Origin: Gemmata sp.
GTDB taxonomy: Bacteria > Planctomycetota > Planctomycetia > Gemmatales > Gemmataceae
Length of the DNA stretch: 64,000 nt
Reading direction: 5' to 3'
Assembly (NCBI GenBank): GCA_025055115.1
Contig: JANWYJ010000029.1
Location: forward strand, 185,241 to 249,240
The position numbers were made by a program, and so were the translations under genes. Position 1 is the first letter of the stretch. Every line of letters starts with the position of its first letter. A model generated the notes under the pieces. It was not told the DNA's origin and did no database searches. It worked only from the letters and a program-made list of their open reading frames with translations. Below, in pieces: positions 36,058-45,024 of this stretch.

Positions 36058-37263
36058 ATGACCACGCCATCGCGTTTTGATTATTCCGTTCTGGAAAAAG
36101 CGCCGAAAGTTCCCGGCAAACCACGGCATAAGACGCGCGAGGTCAAAGTCGGTAATCGCATCTTCGGCGGCAACAACCCGATCTGGGTGCAGTCGATGAC
36201 AACGACCGACACCTTCGACGTGGAAGCCACCGTGCGGCAAATTCACGCCCTGGAGGAAGCCGGCTGCGAACTGGTCCGCGTGACAGTACCCAAACCCGAA
36301 GACGCCAACGCGCTGAGCGAAATCCGCAAACGGATCGGTATTCCGCTGATTTGCGACATTCACTTCGATTACAAAATGGCCCTGGCTGCGCTCGATCATC
36401 CGATCGACAAAATCCGCATCAATCCTGGCAATATTAACAAAGCCGGCGACACGTCCCATGAACGTTTTCGCGCTGTGGTGCGCAAAGCAAAGCAAAAAGG
36501 CATACCGATGCGAATTGGCGTCAATGCTGGCAGTCTCGAAACCGAAGTGACGCTCAAATACGGTTTCCCGTGCCCACCAGCGATGGTGGAAAGTGCCTTA
36601 CGTTATATCGAAATTGCCGAAAGTGAAGGCTATCACGACATTATTGTTTCGCTCAAATCCAGTGATGTCTTGGTGGCGGTGGAAGCCTACCGATTGTACG
36701 CTCAATTGTGCGATTACCCCACACACATTGGCATCACCGAAGCGGGGAAGCCTCCTTACGCAGTTACCAAAAGCGCTGCTGGGCTAGCCCCGATCTTGCT
36801 CGACGGCATCGGTGATACCATCCGCGTCTCTCTCCTGGGCGACCCGGTGCCGGAGATCGCCGCGGCCTTCGACATCCTTCAAGCCACACAACGCCGCGTC
36901 CGCCGCCCCGAACTGATCGCTTGCCCCACCTGCGGCCGCCTAGCCATCGACTTGGAAAAAATCATCGCCGAACTCGAAGCCCGGCTCAGCGGCAAGAAGC
37001 TGCCGGTGAAAATCAGTGTCTTGGGCTGCGTGGTCAACGGACCTGGGGAAGCGCGCGAAGCCGATATCGGCATCGCTGCTGGCAATGGCCAAGGGATGAT
37101 CTTCCGCAATGGCGAGATGATTCGCCGTGTCCCGGAAAGCGAAATTGTCGACGCCCTGATGGAAGAACTGGTGCGTTGGGAGGCGGAAAACGCCCACCGG
37201 TTACCGAAAACGACCGATGTCGAAGGCTTGGGGCGGCGGAAACTGCCCGTGGTTGCGGGCTGA
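36058..37263 (+). CDS. ispG: 4-hydroxy-3-methylbut-2-enyl diphosphate synthase
   Basis: A 401-residue enzyme of the MEP isoprenoid pathway that reductively opens methylerythritol cyclodiphosphate using a 4Fe-4S cluster. Matches are VGNRIFGGNNPIWVQSMTTT, then LVRVTVPKPEDANAL, DIHFDYKMAL, IRINPGNI and the cluster ligands CPTCGR and GCVVNGPGEA. Length is that of the short bacterial form. ATG at 36058 has GAGGA seven bases upstream and is preferred to the ATG at 36028. An inverted repeat follows the gene. Confidence 0.96.
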   Translation: MTTPSRFDYSVLEKAPKVPGKPRHKTREVKVGNRIFGGNNPIWVQSMTTTDTFDVEATVRQIHALEEAGCELVRVTVPKPEDANALSEIRKRIGIPLICDIHFDYKMALAALDHPIDKIRINPGNINKAGDTSHERFRAVVRKAKQKGIPMRIGVNAGSLETEVTLKYGFPCPPAMVESALRYIEIAESEGYHDIIVSLKSSDVLVAVEAYRLYAQLCDYPTHIGITEAGKPPYAVTKSAAGLAPILLDGIGDTIRVSLLGDPVPEIAAAFDILQATQRRVRRPELIACPTCGRLAIDLEKIIAELEARLSGKKLPVKISVLGCVVNGPGEAREADIGIAAGNGQGMIFRNGEMIRRVPESEIVDALMEELVRWEAENAHRLPKTTDVEGLGRRKLPVVAG

Positions 37264-37295
37264 GGTAGGCGGAAGAGAATTTCCACAACACCTCG

Positions 37296-37334
37296 GGGGT
37301 GTTCGTCGTGGGGTGAGTATGGGGCGAACACCCC
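37296..37334 (+). terminator. Inverted repeat after ispG
   Basis: A perfect 10-bp stem, GGGGTGTTCG at 37296-37305 paired with CGAACACCCC at 37325-37334, with a 19-base loop, 32 bases after the ispG stop. No T-run follows. It sits between two convergent genes and could serve both. Confidence 0.5.
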
Positions 37335-37388
37335 TGGCACCCCCCTTGAGGGCTGCGAAAACTTCATTAACTTCGGCGGTTCGTCCAG

Positions 37389-37895
37389 TCACTGCTCGGC
37401 CAGTACAATTTTTGCGATCACCAGAACCAAATAGGCCAAGATCGCGGCCACCAACACCGTCGCGATCAGGCTGTACATCTTGTTGAGCGTTTTGAAACCT
37501 TCCATCAAGTGGTTGATGTCGTTGCCGCTGGTTGCGACAATTTGGCCGAACGATTCCCCGGCCGAGCGAGTCCACGCTCCGACACACAGAAACACAATCC
37601 CCACCACCGTGACATATCCGGTGAGAATCCAACGTTCGCGCTGGCCGATTTGGGCCAGTTGGTCACGAATGTCCGCCGGGATGGCCTCATTGTCGAGTTG
37701 GGTAAAGACAATCTGCACCAAAAAGGCATTGATGAGATTCAACGCGCCGAAAATCAGCAAGATCAACCCCACCAGCTTCATCTTGCTGCCCAGGCTGCGG
37801 ATCACGACGTTCTGCTCGGGGGTAAACTCGTAGCCGGTTGTGGCGGCCGGGCTACCGTTGGCTACGGTTGCGGAGGTGGGATTGTCGCTGGACAT
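37389..37895 (-). CDS. Small membrane protein of unknown function
   Basis: A 168-residue protein with three predicted membrane helices: KLVGLILLIFGALNLINAFLV, ILTGYVTVVGIVFLCVGAW and LIATVLVAAILAYLVLVIAKI. Between helices two and three is a conserved-looking amphipathic segment (ESFGQIVATSGNDINHLMEGFKTLNKMY). I do not recognise the family. ATG at 37895 is supported by GAGGTG at suitable distance. Confidence 0.75.
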   Translation of the reverse strand: MSSDNPTSATVANGSPAATTGYEFTPEQNVVIRSLGSKMKLVGLILLIFGALNLINAFLVQIVFTQLDNEAIPADIRDQLAQIGQRERWILTGYVTVVGIVFLCVGAWTRSAGESFGQIVATSGNDINHLMEGFKTLNKMYSLIATVLVAAILAYLVLVIAKIVLAEQ

Positions 37896-37993
37896 GATGC
37901 ACCTCAAGGGAAAACGGGTTGTCCGTTGCGGTTATCCTCTGTTCCGCAACGGTTTCCCAGCGAAAAATCGGTGAAGTCGGCAAAAAATCGCAT

Positions 37994-38518
37994 TTATCGG
38001 TTACGAATCGCTTCGAGCAACGCCGCCATGAAGGCTGGCAGGTCGTCCGGAGTGCGGCTGGTGATGATGTTGCCGTCCACTACCACCTCCTGATCGACAT
38101 ACGTTCCACCCGCGTTTTGCACGTCGTCTTGAATGGAATGAAAGCAAGTGACTTTGCGGCCTTTCAAAGCGGTGGTCGAACAGAGTACCCACGGGCCGTG
38201 GCAAATCGCGGCGATGGGTTTGCCCTGCGCGTGCATGTCCCGAACAAAGCGGAGCATGGCTTCACTGCGGCGAATATAGTCGGGGGCAAATCCTCCCGGA
38301 ATCACGACCGCCGCGAAGGCATCGGCCTTGGCATCTGCCGCTGCCAGCGTGCTTTTGGCCGGATAGCCAAGCTTGCTCGGATAAGTCTTGCCCGCCTCCG
38401 GACCAACCAGTTCCACCGTGCCGCCCGCTTCCCGGAACCGATACACCGGATACCACACTTCCATTTCCTGATACTGTTGTTCGACCAACACGGCGACACG
38501 TTTCCCAGATAAAGTCAT
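37994..38518 (-). CDS. DJ-1/PfpI family protein
   Basis: A 174-residue protein of the DJ-1/PfpI superfamily. It has KRVAVLVEQQYQEMEVWYP, with the active-site Glu of the family, VVIPGGFAPDYIR and the nucleophile elbow AICHGPWVLCS with Cys-His. It most resembles the PfpI/YhbO subgroup, described as intracellular proteases or glyoxal-type deglycases that counter carbonyl stress. Which activity applies is open. AGGAG is placed eight bases before the ATG at 38518. Confidence 0.9.
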   Translation of the reverse strand: MTLSGKRVAVLVEQQYQEMEVWYPVYRFREAGGTVELVGPEAGKTYPSKLGYPAKSTLAAADAKADAFAAVVIPGGFAPDYIRRSEAMLRFVRDMHAQGKPIAAICHGPWVLCSTTALKGRKVTCFHSIQDDVQNAGGTYVDQEVVVDGNIITSRTPDDLPAFMAALLEAIRNR

Positions 38519-38664
38519 GGGGGACGCTCCTGTCAGCACGCCACGCCAACCGGGGCACGGAAACGTACGGTGAGAGACATCACCACAAGCAACCGCCCAA
38601 GCCGGAAGTGGCGAGTGAAACGTTGTGAACCTCGGGCCGAACGACCACGCAGCTCACTCGGCCC

Positions 38665-39750
38665 CTACTTCAGTTGTACGCGAACAAACGTGGGCCAGTA
38701 GAGTTCCGCATTCTGAACAACCGGCGCCAGTTCAAACGCATTGACGGCATAGGAAATCACCAACTCGCGTTCGCCCGCCAGCTGCGGGTGGGCTTTGCCG
38801 GCGTAGGTGAAGGTGGTTTTGTCTTTGGCTTCTGGGCAGCGATACAGCAACAGCGGTTCACTCCAAGGGCCTTCCGGTGATCGCGCAAAACGACCAACAA
38901 TCCGATCCGACAAACCCCATTCCGTGTACACCAAGGCGTACTGCTGCAACCCACGGACGTAGCTGACCGAAAACTCGGTGGCCAGCCCATCGGCTTGTGG
39001 TGTCGCGTCTTTCCACGTGGTAGTCCATGTGCCGTTGGCGAGGAATCGCCAAGCTGTGAAGTCGGTGAGTTTTCCTGGAGGAACCCGGGCAGTCAGAAGC
39101 CGACGGGTGGGGAACAACTTGCCGGGAGTTTCTTCATAACCATATACATAAGTATATTCATCGGTGGCCAGTACCGCGCTGCCGAACGCGATTTTTCGAT
39201 GCGGATTGGCCAGATCGGCACAGGGCACCTTCGTGTAGGTGATTTTCCAACGGCTCGGTTGTGCCTCCGGGTTGCTGACAGTACCCAGCCACAGATCGAC
39301 GCCGCGGAAACCAAACGCGCCGCCACGGCCCGTCTTCTCCATCCGCGGCAAGAAAATGTGCAGTTGGTCGTTGGCGAAATGGCCAGCGAACAGCCAGAAC
39401 CACCCCTGGCCATCCGGCGGGACAAACAGTGCCGCGGGCTTGTCGTTGGCGTTCTTGGGGATATGAAAGGTGAGCTGGGCTTTGGCCCCCACACCGTCCA
39501 TCACCCCGACCGAATTATTCACCATCGCAACGGGTTTTCGCCGGCCGCCGTCAATACGCCCCACCCATGTATCGCTGAAAAGCCACAACGAGCGCGTATC
39601 CGAAAGAGGCACCGAGAACGCGCCATCGGCACCAATCCAACCCTCACGGCGCCGGAACAGGGCATTGAGCGCCTCATCAGGTGCCGCCGTACCCACCGTC
39701 GGCAACTCCGGCGGTGCTGCCAGAGCGGCCAGAAGCCAAACCGTGATCAT
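38665..39750 (-). CDS. Exported beta-propeller-like protein (DUF4185-like)
   Basis: A 361-residue protein with a short signal peptide (MITVWLLAALAAPPELP). Trp/Phe-rich strands such as SLWLFSDTWVG, GWFWLFAGHF and YALVYTEWGLSDRIVGRFA with SPEGPWSEP suggest a five-bladed propeller of the glycosidase type, as in DUF4185/DUF5005 proteins; assignment is by impression of motif order. The start overlaps the stop of the exported methyltransferase gene as ATGA, so the two are translationally coupled. Confidence 0.65.
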   Translation of the reverse strand: MITVWLLAALAAPPELPTVGTAAPDEALNALFRRREGWIGADGAFSVPLSDTRSLWLFSDTWVGRIDGGRRKPVAMVNNSVGVMDGVGAKAQLTFHIPKNANDKPAALFVPPDGQGWFWLFAGHFANDQLHIFLPRMEKTGRGGAFGFRGVDLWLGTVSNPEAQPSRWKITYTKVPCADLANPHRKIAFGSAVLATDEYTYVYGYEETPGKLFPTRRLLTARVPPGKLTDFTAWRFLANGTWTTTWKDATPQADGLATEFSVSYVRGLQQYALVYTEWGLSDRIVGRFARSPEGPWSEPLLLYRCPEAKDKTTFTYAGKAHPQLAGERELVISYAVNAFELAPVVQNAELYWPTFVRVQLK

Positions 39751-40490
39751 TTTTTCTCCACTTTTTTGGTGAAAAAGATCACATGCTGCCAGGGGAGTTC
39801 TTTGTATGTTTGGGTGTGTTCCATCTCCGGAAACACAGCCATTTCCTTCAAAACTTGCCGTTCACTCATCTTGTGAACCAATTTGATCGGCACTTTATCA
39901 TCTTCCAAACGAAACTCGACAAACACCAGCCGACCACCAGGTTTGAGAGCTTCGACCAGCTTTTCGGTCATCTCAAAAGGAAACTCAAACTCGTGATACA
40001 CATCCACCATCAAAATGAGATCGACCTGACCCACCGGCAGTTTCGGATCGGTCGCAGTCCCACGAACGGTTTCGATATTCGTGACTTTCTTGGCTCGGGC
40101 TTTCTTCGTAATCAGATCAAGCATTTCTTGCTGAATGTCCGAAGCAATCACTTTACCTTTGGGACCAACAAGCGGCGCCAGCCGCAAGCTGTGATACCCG
40201 CTTCCGGCCCCAACATCGGCCACAATCATCCCTTCTTTCACTTCCAGAGCCGCAATCAGCTTATCGGGAGCTTCCTCCTCGACACGCTCCTGACGTTCCA
40301 GCCAGCCAGCAGCACCATAACCCATCACCCGGGCAATCTCCCGGCCCATATAGAATTTGCCAATGCCGTTGGGGTCGTGATCGTCGCGGTATTCATACTT
40401 TGGTCGCTCACGCCGGGGTTTGTCGTCGCCAACTACGGCCTCCCCAGCGACCAGCATCACCACCAGCACAACCCAGAAGCGTGGGTTCAT
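39747..40490 (-). CDS. Class I SAM-dependent methyltransferase with signal peptide
   Basis: A 247-residue protein. A signal peptide (FWVVLVVMLVAGEAVVG) precedes a charged linker (DDKPRRERPKYEYRDDHD) and a Rossmann methyltransferase domain with motif I VADVGAGSGYHSLRLA, acidic residue in KVIASDIQQEML and motif IV VDLILMVDVYHEF. Exported methyltransferases are unusual since SAM is made in the cytoplasm; the hydrophobic segment might instead be an uncleaved anchor with the domain inside. ATG at 40490 follows GGAG. It is the first gene of a two-gene unit with the propeller-like protein. Confidence 0.8.
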   Translation of the reverse strand: MNPRFWVVLVVMLVAGEAVVGDDKPRRERPKYEYRDDHDPNGIGKFYMGREIARVMGYGAAGWLERQERVEEEAPDKLIAALEVKEGMIVADVGAGSGYHSLRLAPLVGPKGKVIASDIQQEMLDLITKKARAKKVTNIETVRGTATDPKLPVGQVDLILMVDVYHEFEFPFEMTEKLVEALKPGGRLVFVEFRLEDDKVPIKLVHKMSERQVLKEMAVFPEMEHTQTYKELPWQHVIFFTKKVEKK

Positions 40491-40568
40491 AGTGCATCTC
40501 CCATAGACGTGAATCTGCCCCCTCATCCTGACTTTTTATCCTAATTGGAAAAATTTCCATTTTCTCGG

Positions 40569-40599
40569 TTGACAACGCGCCAGGGATTGCTCATATCTA
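40569..40599 (+). promoter_or_regulatory. Candidate promoter for the small gene and head cassette
   Basis: A perfect TTGACA at 40569-40574 is followed by an AT-rich stretch with TATCTA at 40594-40599, giving a spacer of 19 bases, longer than ideal. The region 40535-40635 is the most AT-rich part nearby. It precedes a strong leader hairpin. Confidence 0.35.
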
Positions 40600-40666
40600 T
40601 CACTGTACAGATTAACATAAATGTTCAGGTGAATACAAAATGGCCTTCTCGGAAGCACGTCCCCCG

Positions 40667-40712
40667 CCGGGCGGAGCTGTCGATAACAGCGGTGCCCGAT
40701 AGCTCCGCCCGG
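40667..40712 (+). promoter_or_regulatory. Long hairpin in the 5' leader of a small gene
   Basis: A perfect 12-bp inverted repeat, CCGGGCGGAGCT at 40667-40678 and AGCTCCGCCCGG at 40701-40712, with a 22-base loop, followed by pyrimidines and a second hairpin (CCCCC/GGGGG, 40719-40732). Located 60-105 bases before the small gene at 40772, it may act as an attenuator or structured leader. Confidence 0.5.
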
Positions 40713-40771
40713 TCCTTTCCCCCAACTGGGGGCGTGGTGCGCTGCTTCCCAACAGCTTCCAGGTGGTGACG

Positions 40772-41014
40772 ATGTCGCTGTGGCTCAGTTATACCTCGTA
40801 TTCGATGTATTACGATGGTTCAGAGATGACGAACGACGAAGTGGAATTCCTGCTCGCGATCGCTTCGTACCAAAAGCGGTTCGACCGCCGCTATCCCACA
40901 TGGTTGGAAGTGTTGCACATTCTCCGCTGTTTGGGCTACCGCAAAGTGGCCGAGCCAGTTGCGATTGAACAACCTCTACCACCCGACGACGCACAGCCAC
41001 ATCGTCGCCGCTAA
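40772..41014 (+). CDS. Small PTW-EVL-LGYR domain protein
   Basis: An 80-residue protein, homologous over about 40 residues to the product of the gene at 18540: [36 protein letters not shown] and KVAEP. The first 20 residues are aromatic ([11 protein letters not shown]), and the charged N-terminal tail of the longer paralogue is absent. Function unknown. The ATG at 40772 follows AGGTGG; a GTG at 40763 is also open. It lies 165 bases before a phage portal gene in the same direction, with no terminator obvious between, so co-expression is possible. Confidence 0.75.
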   Translation: MSLWLSYTSYSMYYDGSEMTNDEVEFLLAIASYQKRFDRRYPTWLEVLHILRCLGYRKVAEPVAIEQPLPPDDAQPHRRR

Positions 41015-41178
41015 GGCGGGGTGCAGCGGCAGCCAACGGCCGTCGTCGGTACATGCTGGGTGCTGGTTTCGCACAGGCTGTTTCTTGGGTGCCAGTCAAT
41101 GGGCGGCTGCCAGTCGCCTATGGGGGGCCGTGTTGTTTTCTCCAGGCTTGCTGTTCACACCATTTAGGAGGAATAGTG

Positions 41179-42420
41179 ATGTCGCTTCTTTCGCGCTGGC
41201 TCAAGGCGCTGAAACCAGCTCCACCCAAGGTCGCGCCGCCGCGTGTGGCCAGTGTGTTCACGCCGCCGTATCCCGCCGCGGGGTGGTGGCGCGACGATCC
41301 CACCGAACAACTGCGCAATTACCGATCGTGGGTGTACGCGGCCGTCAATGCGATTGCTCAGGAAGCAGCTCGCCACAAGCCGTTGTTGTACCTCAACACC
41401 GGACAAGCCGAGCATGAGCAGATGCCGTTGCCCCACACCCATCCTCTGTGTCGCTTGCTCGATCGCCCCAACCCGTGGCTGACGCCGTGGGAATTGTGGT
41501 ATCTGACGATTGTTTACCTGGAGCTGACCGGGAATTGCTTTTGGTACATCGCCCCGCAAGCGGTGGGTGATGTGCGCTTGGGCACACCCGGCGAGATTTG
41601 GATCATCCCCACACCCTGGGTGAGGATCATCCCCGATCGCGCGCAGTTCGTGAAGGCCTATCAGGTGGCCGCACCAGGGGTCGCGGCGGAAAGCTTCCTC
41701 CCAGAAGAAGTGATTCATCTGAAGTATCCTAATCCGCTCGATCCACACTATGGCCTCTCGCCACTGCAAGCCAATGCTCTCAGCGTCGATGCCAATACAG
41801 AACTGTTGCGTTCCCGGTATCAGACATTCCTCGCCGGACAACGGCCGGGCATGATTCTGCAAACCGAACAAACGCTCACCGACACCACGGTGACACGTCT
41901 CGAAGAGAAGATCAACGCCAAATTCGGCGGCCGCGATAATTGGCATCGCCCATTGATTCTCGAACAAGGGCTAAAGGCCAGTCCGTGGACGCTCACCCCA
42001 GCCGAGATGGACTATCTCAATTCGTCGAAGATGACGCGGGATGAAATCCTGGCAGTTTTCCGCGTACCGCCACCGATCACGGGCATCGTTGAGAACATGG
42101 GATTAGGAGCCGATATTTGGTTCGGTGCCCGGGTCATGTTTTGTGAAGGCACGATTCAACCGAAACTCGATCTGCTCGGACAAACGCTGACCCGCGACCT
42201 CGCCAGCCGTTATGGACCCGACGTGGGCGTGTACTTCCCGGATTGCTCGCCCCGCAACCTCGACCAACGCCGCCAAGACGACGAACTGGACGCCAAACTC
42301 GGCCTGCGCACCTACAACGAAATTCGCAAAAGCCGCGGCCTACAACCCTACGCCGATCCACGCTTCGATCAGCCGATCTTGCCGAACGAGTTGTCGAGCG
42401 AAACCAACCGCTCACAGTAA
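41179..42420 (+). CDS. HK97-family phage portal protein
   Basis: A 413-residue protein matching the portal family that forms the DNA entry ring of tailed-phage heads. Typical parts are WVYAAVNAIAQEAARHKPLLY, then PNPWLTPWELWYLTIVYLELTGNCFWYI, the PEEVIHLKYPNP segment, GLSPLQANALSVDANTEL and MTRDEILAVFRVPPPITGI near the C terminus. AGGAGG precedes the ATG. Length is normal and the frame intact. In ordinary phages a terminase large subunit gene lies just upstream; here the upstream gene is a small planctomycete-type protein. Confidence 0.93.
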   Translation: MSLLSRWLKALKPAPPKVAPPRVASVFTPPYPAAGWWRDDPTEQLRNYRSWVYAAVNAIAQEAARHKPLLYLNTGQAEHEQMPLPHTHPLCRLLDRPNPWLTPWELWYLTIVYLELTGNCFWYIAPQAVGDVRLGTPGEIWIIPTPWVRIIPDRAQFVKAYQVAAPGVAAESFLPEEVIHLKYPNPLDPHYGLSPLQANALSVDANTELLRSRYQTFLAGQRPGMILQTEQTLTDTTVTRLEEKINAKFGGRDNWHRPLILEQGLKASPWTLTPAEMDYLNSSKMTRDEILAVFRVPPPITGIVENMGLGADIWFGARVMFCEGTIQPKLDLLGQTLTRDLASRYGPDVGVYFPDCSPRNLDQRRQDDELDAKLGLRTYNEIRKSRGLQPYADPRFDQPILPNELSSETNRSQ

Positions 42421-42445
42421 TCCGCAAGAAATATGAACGCGGATT
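42419..42445 (+). terminator. Short hairpin after the portal gene
   Basis: AATCCGC at 42419-42425 pairs with GCGGATT at 42439-42445, with a 13-base loop, directly at the portal stop codon. It is too weak for a firm terminator call and may limit read-through into the protease gene. Confidence 0.35.
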
Positions 42446-42523
42446 CATAAGTGTTCGTCTGTTCCAATTTGTGCGGTTCTCGGTCGTTTCTTCCTTCTTT
42501 TTGGACTGATTTCAGGAGTGGTT

Positions 42524-43120
42524 ATGAGTCCCAGTATTCGGGCCGATCCGGCGGCGCGCACACTCCATGTTGATGCCGCCACGATGCGTGTTCGCAGTGT
42601 CATCACCACGATTGATCCTGACCGTGCGGGTGATGTCGTGGTGCCAACCGGGTTGCAAAACCGGGAGGAATTTCTGCTCAATCCGGTGGTGTTGTGGGCG
42701 CACGACCGCATTCGTGTGCCGCCGATTGGCGTTTGCGAATGGCTCGACGTGCAACCCCGACGGATTGTGGCGGAAACCCGCTTCGCCCACGGTGTGCCGT
42801 TTGCGGAAGACCTCTTCCGGCTCTACGAGCAGAACGTGCTACGCGGATGGTCGATTGGTTTTGTGCCCCGCCAGGCCAGTCGTGTGCCGCGCGGCGATGG
42901 CGGCACCTCGTTGCGGGTGTTCGAGTGGGATTTGCTTGAATACTCCGCCGTACCGATTCCGGAGAATCCCGGAGCGCTGACCATCGCTATTCAGAAAGGA
43001 TGGATTCGTGATCGCACACTGCGAGATTGGCTGGTGCAAGTGCCCGACGAGCGCGGCCGGCGGTACTTTCGCGCCTTCGATGTCCTGAGTGAATTGGTGG
43101 AAGCTCCCTCGGACGTGTGA
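42524..43120 (+). CDS. HK97-family prohead protease
   Basis: A 198-residue serine protease that trims the capsid scaffold during head maturation. Likely catalytic positions are His in VLWAHDR, Ser in GWSIGF and an acidic partner in LLEYSAVPIPENPGA, all in the usual order. Start ATG at 42524 has AGGAG five bases upstream; an overlapping GTG at 42518 is possible. The frame is intact and the catalytic residues are kept, so the enzyme could be active. Confidence 0.9.
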   Translation: MSPSIRADPAARTLHVDAATMRVRSVITTIDPDRAGDVVVPTGLQNREEFLLNPVVLWAHDRIRVPPIGVCEWLDVQPRRIVAETRFAHGVPFAEDLFRLYEQNVLRGWSIGFVPRQASRVPRGDGGTSLRVFEWDLLEYSAVPIPENPGALTIAIQKGWIRDRTLRDWLVQVPDERGRRYFRAFDVLSELVEAPSDV

Positions 43121-43219
43121 ACGTTCACTTCCATCCGGTGTTTGCGTGGTTCTGTTTTTTGTGTGCCTTTTTTGTGTACCAGCGGGCCTATCGTGCTTCG
43201 CCTGTTTCCGAGGTTTTCT

Positions 43220-44602
43220 ATGTCTCACACTCATCTGACGAATGACAAATTCCAATCGCGGGATGAATTGGTCACATTCATCGAGCAGCAGGCCGCATCA
43301 GCTGTGGAGAAGGCCGCGCGCGTTGAACGCCGGGTGCCGTGGGTCACCAGTGGTCCGGTGTGTGCCGATTCGTGCGGCTACAGTGTATTGAAAGCGGCGG
43401 CGTTTGCTTTGGGTTTCGTTGGTCCAGAGCAGGCGAAGGAAGAAATTCACACGCATCAGCAATTGCGCGATCTGTATGCGGGTTATGGTTTTACGCCGCA
43501 TCATGGGCAGCAATCGTTTCTGGTGCCGTTGGCCAGTGCTCACTTGCCGGTGTTCGAGCCACACGGGCAGCGGTTGCGTGATGAATTGCATCAGAAGATG
43601 ACAGCAAACGCGGCCAAGTTCGATCCCGACGAAGCCGCGTGGTTGTTACGGCGGACTGGTCAATCGCCGCTGCGAACCAAAGCCCTGGGCACTACACCCG
43701 ACACCGCCGGTGGGACATTTGTTCCGCTGCCGATGTTAGGGGAATTGATCGACCTGCAACGAAGCCTGGAGGTATTCGCCACCGCCGGGGCACGGGAAGT
43801 CGCCTTGCCACCCAATGGACGCATCCAATTCCCCAAGCTGACCGCGGCCAGCACCGCGTACTGGGTAGGGGAAGGTAGCGCGATTACCGAGAGCCAGCCC
43901 ACCACAGGGAATCTGGATTTGCAGGCCAAGAAACTCGGTGTGCTGGTGAAGCTGAACAACGAGCTACTTCGGTTTGCATCGCCGAGTGCGGAAGGTTTGG
44001 TGCGGCTCGATATGGCTCGTGCTGCAGCCCTGAAGGCCGATTTAGCGATGCTCGAAGGCACCGGTGGTACGCAGATCAAAGGGCTGATCACCTACAGCGA
44101 CATCACGTCGCACACCGCAAGTATCACCGCGGCCGATGGCAATACCTTCACCCCTGCCGATGTCGCGCTGATGGAGAGCAAACTGCCCGACGCAGTAGAA
44201 GCACCGACAGCCTGGGTGATGCGCAAAGCGATGTTCGCAGCGTTGATGAATCGTCGTGCTGATGCCGTCAGTGCCAACGATGGCAAAGGGGCGTTTTTAT
44301 TCCGCGACAATCGTGGGGTCAACGGTCCACCCGCGGAGTTCTTCGGTACACGCGTGGTTCGCTCGGCACAGGTTTCTGCCACACGTACCAAAGGGGCCAG
44401 CTCCAACCTCACCTACATTCTACTTGGCTATTTTCCCGATTGGATTGTGGCGCGCATGGGTGTGATGGAGTTTCTCGCCAGCGGCTTGGGTGATACGGCG
44501 TTGCAAAACGACATGACGTATCTGCGCGGCATTCAGCACATCGACGCAGGGCCACGCCACGCTGCCAGCTTTGTCTTCTGCGATCAACTGGTTATTGGCT
44601 AG
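43220..44602 (+). CDS. HK97-fold major capsid protein
   Basis: A 460-residue protein. An N-terminal region of about 150 residues, before TPDTAGGTFVP, could be the scaffold-like segment removed by the prohead protease. The rest follows the HK97 capsid pattern: FVPLPMLGELIDLQRSLEVF, then FPKLTAASTAYWVGEGSAITES, LGVLVKLNNELLRFASPSAE, AMLEGTGGTQIKGLITY, WVMRKAMFAALMNRR and YFPDWIVARMGVMEFLAS. Start ATG at 43220 follows GAGG. Everything needed for a shell is present, suggesting a functional capsid. Confidence 0.94.
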   Translation: MSHTHLTNDKFQSRDELVTFIEQQAASAVEKAARVERRVPWVTSGPVCADSCGYSVLKAAAFALGFVGPEQAKEEIHTHQQLRDLYAGYGFTPHHGQQSFLVPLASAHLPVFEPHGQRLRDELHQKMTANAAKFDPDEAAWLLRRTGQSPLRTKALGTTPDTAGGTFVPLPMLGELIDLQRSLEVFATAGAREVALPPNGRIQFPKLTAASTAYWVGEGSAITESQPTTGNLDLQAKKLGVLVKLNNELLRFASPSAEGLVRLDMARAAALKADLAMLEGTGGTQIKGLITYSDITSHTASITAADGNTFTPADVALMESKLPDAVEAPTAWVMRKAMFAALMNRRADAVSANDGKGAFLFRDNRGVNGPPAEFFGTRVVRSAQVSATRTKGASSNLTYILLGYFPDWIVARMGVMEFLASGLGDTALQNDMTYLRGIQHIDAGPRHAASFVFCDQLVIG

Positions 44603-44649
44603 CCCAGCGCCAAGTGTCTGTCTGGGGCATTCTGATAAGGAGGTTTTCG

Positions 44650-45024
44650 ATGGCTACTCACATCAACGATTGGGCTTCGGCCGTGGCTGTACATGCCGCG
44701 GTACATCCATCGCCACGCATCAACGCCTTCAGCAGCAATGCAATCGACCTGATCTCGTCGGACGGCGATTGCTTCGCGATTCAGCAGGTCGGTTCGTTTG
44801 AAGAAGGCAATAGTTGGACCGGACGGATTGAACAATCGGCCGATGGTTCATCGTGGTCCGACATTCCTGGCGCGGTGTTCGCAGCGGTGACGGCGGCGAA
44901 CAACACCCAGGTGCTGCGCTTCCGCCGCACGGCCCGCTATGTGCGGTACTCAGCCACCGTGGAAGGCTCGACCAACGAGTTGATTCTCGCTGTGCTGATT
45001 GGCCAGCAACGCAAGAGCTTCTGA
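44650..45024 (+). CDS. Small structural-type protein in the head cassette
   Basis: A 124-residue protein with AAGGAGG before its ATG. It appears all-beta (DLISSDGDCFAIQQVGSF, SWTGRIEQSADGSSW, LRFRRTARYVRYSATVEGS) and may be a capsid decoration protein or a small beta-sandwich domain; there is no firm family match. Its place between capsid and connector genes fits a head-associated role. The last codons and stop are inside a 17-bp tandem duplication. Confidence 0.7.
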   Translation: MATHINDWASAVAVHAAVHPSPRINAFSSNAIDLISSDGDCFAIQQVGSFEEGNSWTGRIEQSADGSSWSDIPGAVFAAVTAANNTQVLRFRRTARYVRYSATVEGSTNELILAVLIGQQRKSF

